Shown: positions 5,441 to 9,809 of the stretch, piece by piece
How the letters are laid out: the number at the start of each line of letters is the position of its first letter
Position numbering within the stretch: position 1 is the first letter of the stretch
Source of the DNA: Candidatus Hydrogenedentota bacterium
GTDB lineage: Bacteria; Hydrogenedentota; Hydrogenedentia; Hydrogenedentales; SLHB01
NCBI GenBank assembly: GCA_013349485.1
Contig: DUZM01000250.1
Coordinates: forward strand, 1 to 9,809
Direction: 5' to 3'
DNA: 9,809 nt
Program-made: the position numbers and the translations under genes
Notes under the pieces: generated by a model
The model's database searches: none
Told to the model about the DNA's origin: nothing
Seen by the model: only the letters and a program-made list of their open reading frames with translations

Positions 5441-6888
5441 CGCGTTCCGGGTTCGGCCGTGCGCTCGAGCAGCTCTTGCTCGAGTTGGCGGGCTGCGGCC
5501 CGGCGATGATCGCCGAGGACGGCCCTCAGGGCCTCTTTGTTGAACGCTTCGGCCGCCGATTTGGCCAACTGCCCCGATTCGCCGGAGACGCCGCTCCCAC
5601 TCAGCCCTTGCGCTTGAAGAATGAGTTGGCCTTTGAGTTGCCGTTGCTGCGTGGCGACGTTGCGCAACCCTATCGAGGCGGCCGAGTGTTCGCTCGGAAA
5701 CTCCTCGGACACGCCGCCGTAAAGTCTCTCCGTCTCGGCCAGCAATTCCATTGCCTTGCCCAGGTTGCCGCGCAGGGCCTCGCGCTGGGCTTCGTTCTCG
5801 AGGGACGCGGCGCGTTCGTTCGTTGCGGACGCCTCGGCCAATCGATCTTCGCGCGCGCGGAGACGGCCTTCGGTGTCGCGGAGTTTCTTTCTGGCCTCGA
5901 TGTTGAGAGGATTCGCGTCGCGCGCCTTGGCATATAATTCGCTGGCATCCTCGAGTTTCTCCTGCGCAACCGCCGCGTCGCCGATGCTTTCGTAGTAGGT
6001 GGAGATCTTCTCGACGACGTCCGTGCGTTCCGGATGGTCGGCCACTACCGCCCGGTATTCCGACATGGCGCGTTCGTACTCGCCGGCATCGTAAAACATG
6101 TCGCCAATCTGCTCACGCAATTCGGGGGACGGACTCGCTTCCGCCACCAGGCGCCGGTAGGCCCTTTCCGACTCTATTCGGTTGTTCCGCTTGAGATAGT
6201 ACTCGAGCGCCCCGATCATATACGCGCGGATCCGCGCATCGGGCACATTGGTCAACTTGACTCGTTGCGTGAGAATGGTGTGCCACACGTCCGCCACCGC
6301 ATCGACCGAACGATTCGCGTGCGCGGCAAACGCCCCCTTGGCCACGCCGTCGAAGCCGACGCCCCGCTTGTAGTCGCGGACGATGGCCTCGTCATTGGCG
6401 GTGGCGGCCTGCTGCACCCCGCGGAAATAGCCGAGCGGCTCGACTTCCCTTCTCGCCGACGGCTGCAAGGAAACGCCGGTGATCTGCGTATCGGCATCGG
6501 CATAGTAGAGATTGCCGTAGGTTGCCCCGGCGGTCGCCATGGGTGCGCTTACCTGGGCGACGAGCTTGCCTAATACGCCCAGCCGAAACGCAAGATACGG
6601 ATCGACCCGGCCCCGGTACATCCGTTGGAGAAGCCCCATCTCCGCCTCGATAGCCCGGATCGGGTCAGTCTCGGCGTGCGGGCACAGCGTCGTCAGGGCG
6701 CCCGCCGGCACCGAAGCGCCGTCGAGAATGGATCTCTCGAGGTTATTGAGCGGGATTCGTTCTTCCCGAGCCAAAATATGCGTTGCGGTGTCGACGATGG
6801 CGAGTCGGGCTCTCGGCCCCCACGCCCCGGCCGTGGCGGCCGGGACAACCACCGCGAGGACAGCGGCCAGACGCACGTGCGTTCTCAT
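5437..6888 (-). CDS. Secreted protein with degenerate zinc-dependent phospholipase C-like domain and TPR-like C-terminus
   Basis: The 483-residue protein begins with a signal peptide ending ATAGA, so the mature chain would start with W23, as in Bacillus phospholipase C where Trp1 binds zinc. The following WGPRARLAIVDTATHIL resembles the family's 'WGPxTHxxIA' start, but the His position is Arg28. GVLGKLVAQVSAPMA (104-118) matches the spacing of the family's H-x3-D-x5-H motif with Lys108, Gln112 and Ala118 instead. A possible final His (H190) is kept without the following Glu. Metal catalysis is therefore unlikely and a binding or structural role is inferred. Residues about 220-340 are TPR-like helices and 340-425 are Glu/Arg-rich and probably coiled-coil. 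The start overlaps the upstream gene's stop (ATGA), and AAGGAGG lies 5 nt before the ATG. Domain assignment is by eye, from memory of the family. Confidence 0.7.
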   Translation of the reverse strand: MRTHVRLAAVLAVVVPAATAGAWGPRARLAIVDTATHILAREERIPLNNLERSILDGASVPAGALTTLCPHAETDPIRAIEAEMGLLQRMYRGRVDPYLAFRLGVLGKLVAQVSAPMATAGATYGNLYYADADTQITGVSLQPSARREVEPLGYFRGVQQAATANDEAIVRDYKRGVGFDGVAKGAFAAHANRSVDAVADVWHTILTQRVKLTNVPDARIRAYMIGALEYYLKRNNRIESERAYRRLVAEASPSPELREQIGDMFYDAGEYERAMSEYRAVVADHPERTDVVEKISTYYESIGDAAVAQEKLEDASELYAKARDANPLNIEARKKLRDTEGRLRAREDRLAEASATNERAASLENEAQREALRGNLGKAMELLAETERLYGGVSEEFPSEHSAASIGLRNVATQQRQLKGQLILQAQGLSGSGVSGESGQLAKSAAEAFNKEALRAVLGDHRRAAARQLEQELLERTAEPGTR

Positions 6889-8477
6889 AGGGTCCTCCTT
6901 GCTCCGGCGGCAGGCGTTCTGGGCCGCACTGGAGCGCGATTCGACTCGCCGAGTTGCTCGATCACGACCCTGACGGCATCGGCCCGGGCGTCGGGCAGAT
7001 CCGCATCGACCAACTCGAGATAGCGTTTGAGTTCCCGCGCGCCCTCATTGAATACCTGGTTCTTGATAAACAGCAAGCCCCTCTCAAGCCGAGCCGGCGC
7101 ATAGGCCCCGTCGGCCCTGATGGCTTTCTTGAAAGCGTCCTGTGCCGCGTTGTCTTCGCCGAGCGCAACGTGCAGCCTGCCGCGGAGCGTGTACAGCGCC
7201 GCGGTCTGGTTTCCGAGACGTTCCGCTCGATCGAGCGCATTCCTTGCGGTCGTCGTGTCGCCGCGCTCGAGGGCAAGTTGCGCCAGGCGAACGGAGGCCT
7301 CTGCGGCATAGGGCCCCTCTTCTTTCGCCAGGCCTTCAAACTGATCCCAAGCTTCGTCAGAACGCCCGGCGGCCTCCAGCGCCAAACCATAGAAAAAGCG
7401 CACGGATGGCCTGTCCCGCCGGGCGTTGACCGCGCCCTCGAGATGCGCGAGCGCTTCGCCGGGACGCCCCTGCGCGATGCGTATGAGGCCGAGCTGGGTT
7501 TCTGCAAGGGACGCGATCGGGGTGGACGTTGTGGCAGCCGCTTGTTCCAGGCGCTCGACGGCAACGGCCTCGTTGCCTTGAAGCCCGGCGACAAACCCGG
7601 CCGCGGCCACCGAATCGGCGTCGCCGGGATTATCCCGCAAGGCCTCGTTTAAATATCGTTCGGCGCCGTCGTAGTCGCCTCCCAGCGCCTGTACCATGCC
7701 GAGATGCGCCTTTGCGCGGGCATTGGCGGGGTCGAGCTTGAGCACCGTTTCGAACGCGTCGATCTGTCCGGTTATGTCGTTGTTTACCCCGCGCGCCAAG
7801 GCGAGCAAGTGCCACACCTCGCCGTTGGCGGGATACTCGGCGGCGGCCCGTTCGAGCGCTTCTACCTGCCGCCGTTGCGATCGTTCATCGTCCGCTTCAG
7901 CCAAACAGAGTACGGTGAACAAGGCCGCATCGAGGTTCTTGGGGGCCTGCTCCGAGACGGCCTCGAACGCCGCTGCGGCTGCCTGGTATTGCCGCGCTTG
8001 CCATTGTAGTTTGCCCAGTTCGAACCGCGCCCGGGCGTCGTCCGGGTGTTTCTCGACGCGCTTCTCGAGGATGCTTACGGCCTCGACGACGCGTCCTTGC
8101 CGCCCAAGTTCCGCCGCCTTTGCCACAACATCGCGGGTGAAGATAAGCAAGAGGACGAGCACGAGGATTATGGCCGCCGCGATAATCCCCAACGCCACAA
8201 GCATCCAGAGAGAGACGTTTCGTGAGGCCTTGGCCGTCTCTTTCTTCTCCTCGACGATCTTTTGGCCCGTCAAGAGGTTCGTTCCACAGGCCACGCAGAT
8301 AATGTCCCCGTCTTGAACCAACGCGTGGCAGTTGGGGCAGGTTTGGCGTTCGCCTGCACCCCGTCGGCGCCTCGGATGTTCGGGTCTGGAGCGCATATAG
8401 CCGCCGCAGTGGGGGCAATTGTCGAGGTTCGGATCGGTCAACTTACCACAGTAGGGGCAATTTATCATCTGGGGCAT
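6885..8477 (-). CDS. Double zinc-ribbon, single-pass membrane TPR protein
   Basis: The 530-residue protein starts with two CxxC zinc ribbons: C7/C10 with C21/C24, and C47/C50 with C61/C64. A charged linker and one long hydrophobic helix (about 90-113) follow, then roughly nine to ten TPR or TPR-like helix pairs (about 118-515), for example 'ALFTVLCLAEADD', 'AKAHLGMVQALGGDYDGAER' and 'LRGRLHVALGEDNAAQDAF'. The tail is Pro/Arg-rich. The likely topology has zinc ribbons in the cytoplasm and TPRs in the periplasm. This makes a scaffold or adaptor role plausible; no catalytic residues are apparent. AGGTGGAG about 5 nt before the ATG supports the start, though Met4 is also possible. The stop overlaps the next gene's ATG, so the two proteins probably act together. 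It lies 82 bp downstream of the small zinc-ribbon gene. Confidence 0.85.
   Translation of the reverse strand: MPQMINCPYCGKLTDPNLDNCPHCGGYMRSRPEHPRRRRGAGERQTCPNCHALVQDGDIICVACGTNLLTGQKIVEEKKETAKASRNVSLWMLVALGIIAAAIILVLVLLLIFTRDVVAKAAELGRQGRVVEAVSILEKRVEKHPDDARARFELGKLQWQARQYQAAAAAFEAVSEQAPKNLDAALFTVLCLAEADDERSQRRQVEALERAAAEYPANGEVWHLLALARGVNNDITGQIDAFETVLKLDPANARAKAHLGMVQALGGDYDGAERYLNEALRDNPGDADSVAAAGFVAGLQGNEAVAVERLEQAAATTSTPIASLAETQLGLIRIAQGRPGEALAHLEGAVNARRDRPSVRFFYGLALEAAGRSDEAWDQFEGLAKEEGPYAAEASVRLAQLALERGDTTTARNALDRAERLGNQTAALYTLRGRLHVALGEDNAAQDAFKKAIRADGAYAPARLERGLLFIKNQVFNEGARELKRYLELVDADLPDARADAVRVVIEQLGESNRAPVRPRTPAAGARRTL
6894..6900 (-). promoter_or_regulatory. Strong Shine-Dalgarno AAGGAGG inside the upstream coding end
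   Basis: AAGGAGG on the minus strand ends 5 nt before the ATG at 6888, within the last codons of the zinc-ribbon/TPR gene. With the 4-nt ATGA overlap (6885-6888), it supports translational coupling and fixes the start of the phospholipase-like gene. Confidence 0.8.
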
Positions 8478-8559
8478 CGAACTCCACCTAACCTTTCTCG
8501 TGAGCGCTGAGTCGGGGCCGTGCCCTCGGGGTCAACGCTGCGTGACATGTTCGCTCGCG

Positions 8560-8718
8560 TTACGGATTCTCCTCAGGAAATGCCGTGTGGCAACACCGGC
8601 ATGTTTTGGCGTCGAGCCGATTCTTGGCGCCGCAGTTTGCGCATTTCTTCCAAAGGAGTGAATAGACACCTATTGCGGCGACCAACACGATCACTGCTGA
8701 CATAACGAGAAGATACAA
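8560..8718 (-). CDS. Small single-pass membrane zinc-ribbon protein (about 52 aa, TTG start)
   Basis: The protein consists of one N-terminal hydrophobic helix (residues about 3-23) followed by Lys-Lys and one zinc ribbon, C26-x2-C29-x10-C40-x2-C43, and a short acidic tail. The start is uncertain. I favour a TTG at 8716-8718 because AAGAGGGTGA ends 7 nt before it. An ATG at 8703 would give 47 residues without a ribosome site. A GTG at 8790 would give 76 residues, but it lies almost at the predicted transcription start and also lacks one. The gene has the same zinc-ribbon-plus-membrane-helix theme as the next gene and is probably first in its operon. The function is unknown; it could assist the larger protein through ribbon-ribbon or membrane contacts. 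Confidence 0.65.
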   Translation of the reverse strand: MYLLVMSAVIVLVAAIGVYSLLWKKCANCGAKNRLDAKTCRCCHTAFPEENP

Positions 8719-8725
8719 CCGGCAT

Positions 8726-8735
8726 TCACCCTCTT
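8726..8735 (-). promoter_or_regulatory. Shine-Dalgarno AAGAGGGTGA deciding the TTG start at 8718
   Basis: AAGAGGGTGA closely resembles the full anti-16S complement and is 7 nt from TTG at 8716-8718. Neither the GTG at 8790, the ATG at 8745 nor the ATG at 8703 has a comparable site. Its last three bases are also the stop codon of the candidate leader peptide. Confidence 0.5.
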
Positions 8736-8794
8736 GTACCCGCATCCAATTCAATTGCAAGCCCGACGGGCACTGTTTCGGATACTTCACCCAT
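8726..8794 (-). CDS. Candidate 22-aa leader peptide at the operon's transcription start
   Basis: An ATG at 8792-8794 lies 4 nt beyond the -10 box, so the transcript would be leaderless or nearly so. The frame encodes 22 residues, MGEVSETVPVGLAIELDAGT followed by Arg-Gly, and stops at TGA (8726-8728). That stop lies inside the ribosome site of the next gene, an arrangement that would allow translational coupling. The usual 7-nt distance would place transcription start at 8792, which would remove part of the ATG, so this is speculative. Confidence 0.22.
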   Translation of the reverse strand: MGEVSETVPVGLAIELDAGTRG

Positions 8795-8798
8795 AGTG

Positions 8799-8827
8799 AT
8801 TGTAGATGCCGAGAGCGGAAGTGTCAA
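8799..8827 (-). promoter_or_regulatory. Near-consensus sigma-70 promoter of the zinc-ribbon/TPR operon
   Basis: On the minus strand a perfect -35, TTGACA (8822-8827), is separated by exactly 17 bp from TACAAT (8799-8804), five of six matches to the -10 consensus. Transcription should begin near 8792. It is the strongest promoter match in the window. It sits in the 155-bp gap upstream of the small zinc-ribbon gene, after the stop of the MFS gene, so the operon need not depend on readthrough from the transporter. No operator-like palindrome is seen over it. Confidence 0.78.
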
Positions 8828-8873
8828 GAGATCACCCGCAGAAAACCGTACCCGTGCGCGGCCGACGCCCCGG

Positions 8874-9809
8874 TTACGCGCCCACACATCTGGAGTCCGA
8901 AGGGGCGGGCCGCGTCCGCAGCGTTGCCGACAAACCGAACGCGCACAGCGCGGCCGCGGCTGACGTACCGAAGGCCGCGGCATACGACACGCCGTCAGCC
9001 AGTTTTCCCGCCGCCACCGGCGCGCACAGCAGCGGGATGGTCAGCGTGTTCATGAATGCAACATAGGTGGCCCGGAGATGGGCCGGCGGCAACGAGAGCA
9101 GGTAGACCATCCGGGTGATCAAGTGGCCGTTGATGGCCGTGGTGCCGCAGGCAAACATAAAAAGAAACGGCCAGACATAGTGACGCGCCAGAACCGCCGA
9201 GACGCCGTCGAGAGGCCTGAGCAATGCAAGCGCCAGCGCCGTCAGCGGCGAGAACAACAGGAGCAACGCCGCAATCATGAACGCCGCCGGCTCGCCGTAG
9301 CGCCGCATCAGGCGCCCCCAAGCGTAGCTCGAGATCCCGGCAACCAACATGATGGCTGCCGTAAACCAACCAAGCAGGCTCCCGGGCGCATTGAACTCCC
9401 GCATGGCGTACGGAACCAGGAGCGGCTGCGACATGGCCGCTACGGCCCAGGCCCAACTGAGAAGATAGAACCGGCGGTAGTCGGCGTCGCGTTTGAAAAG
9501 CATCAATCCCCGCATAAGAAACTGGGCAAACGGGGCGCGATCTGGCGGAACGGGTTCAATGGGTTCGCGCACGGATATGAACATGGCGTAGCCCGCCGCG
9601 CACAACACCGCGCCAAGGAGAATACAGACGGCGTAGTTCTGCGGATAGGGAAGGCCGCTTCCCTCGTCGAGCAGGCGAACCACGGCGCCGCCCGCAAAAA
9701 AACCTACCAGTCCGGAGAAGAGGCGGCGGTATGAGAAAAGCATGGGGCGTTCTGTTGCCGGCACTGCTTTGGCGGTGACGTCCAGAAACGAGACCACCGA
9801 CATGCCGCC
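8874..9809 (-). CDS. MFS transporter, C-terminal part (N-terminus beyond window)
   Basis: The frame is open to the right edge and ends in TAA at 8874-8876, giving 311 visible residues. The ATG at 9801-9803 is internal, because Gly codons continue upstream and the first residues match the middle of a 12-helix transporter. About eight hydrophobic helices are seen, consistent with helices 5-12. A cytoplasmic loop between visible helices 2 and 3 contains REPIEPVPPDRAPF, as in the central loop of MFS proteins. The early 'AKAVPATERPMLFSYRR' resembles the 'P-x-x-R-G-x-x-F-x-x-R' loop of MFS carriers in PVC-type bacteria. The substrate is not evident. A sugar or small organic metabolite is possible, but nothing in the visible part shows it. 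Confidence 0.82.
   Translation of the reverse strand, partial: GGMSVVSFLDVTAKAVPATERPMLFSYRRLFSGLVGFFAGGAVVRLLDEGSGLPYPQNYAVCILLGAVLCAAGYAMFISVREPIEPVPPDRAPFAQFLMRGLMLFKRDADYRRFYLLSWAWAVAAMSQPLLVPYAMREFNAPGSLLGWFTAAIMLVAGISSYAWGRLMRRYGEPAAFMIAALLLLFSPLTALALALLRPLDGVSAVLARHYVWPFLFMFACGTTAINGHLITRMVYLLSLPPAHLRATYVAFMNTLTIPLLCAPVAAGKLADGVSYAAAFGTSAAAALCAFGLSATLRTRPAPSDSRCVGA

Noticed and set aside
9078..9734. 218-codon plus-strand frame opposite the MFS gene
   Set aside because: It is a highly basic, Gln/Arg-rich antisense shadow of transmembrane codons. The minus-strand MFS reading has clear helices.

Overview
The window is a GC-rich stretch of bacterial chromosome with no rRNA, tRNA, CRISPR array, transposase or phage gene that I can see. 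The gene set points to the Planctomycetes/Verrucomicrobia/Lentisphaerae sphere or Candidatus Hydrogenedentota: a catabolic-type uroporphyrinogen-decarboxylase-fold protein, an ECF-like sigma factor fused through a membrane helix to a chain of carboxypeptidase-regulatory-like domains, and zinc-ribbon/TPR membrane proteins. This assignment is inference from gene style, not from a marker gene.

Left part (1-1815). The first 80 bases are the N-terminus of a zinc-type alcohol dehydrogenase read leftward, with a plausible extended -10 promoter. A 507-bp divergent region follows. It holds only weak candidates: a 29-codon ORF, a 10-bp direct repeat and an ECF-like promoter. The URO-D-fold gene reads rightward (588-1772). 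It converges on the sigma-factor gene with only 7 bp between stop codons, and an 8-bp inverted repeat spans both stops.

Middle (1780-5440). The sigma/sensor fusion occupies 1780-4470 on the minus strand. Its likely start is the ATG at 4470, not the longer TTG start. Upstream of it lies a class I SAM methyltransferase (4627-5229, minus). The 207-bp gap beyond holds two inverted arrays of a degenerate 7-bp repeat (CAGAAGA-like) flanking a core of about 110 bp. One array overlaps the stop codon of the next gene.

Right part (5437-9809). A near-consensus sigma-70 promoter (TTGACA, 17 bp, TACAAT) at 8799-8827 drives a minus-strand operon. Its genes are a roughly 52-aa membrane zinc-ribbon protein, a double zinc-ribbon/TM/TPR protein, and a secreted protein joined to the latter by an ATGA overlap. 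The secreted protein looks like a zinc-dependent phospholipase C/S1-P1 nuclease-type domain whose metal ligands are mostly replaced, followed by TPR-like helices. The window ends inside an MFS transporter (minus strand, N-terminus off the edge).

The most notable items are the one-polypeptide membrane-tethered sigma factor, the apparent pseudoenzyme in the zinc-ribbon/TPR operon, and the inverted heptamer arrays. No complete known defence or biosynthetic system is visible.
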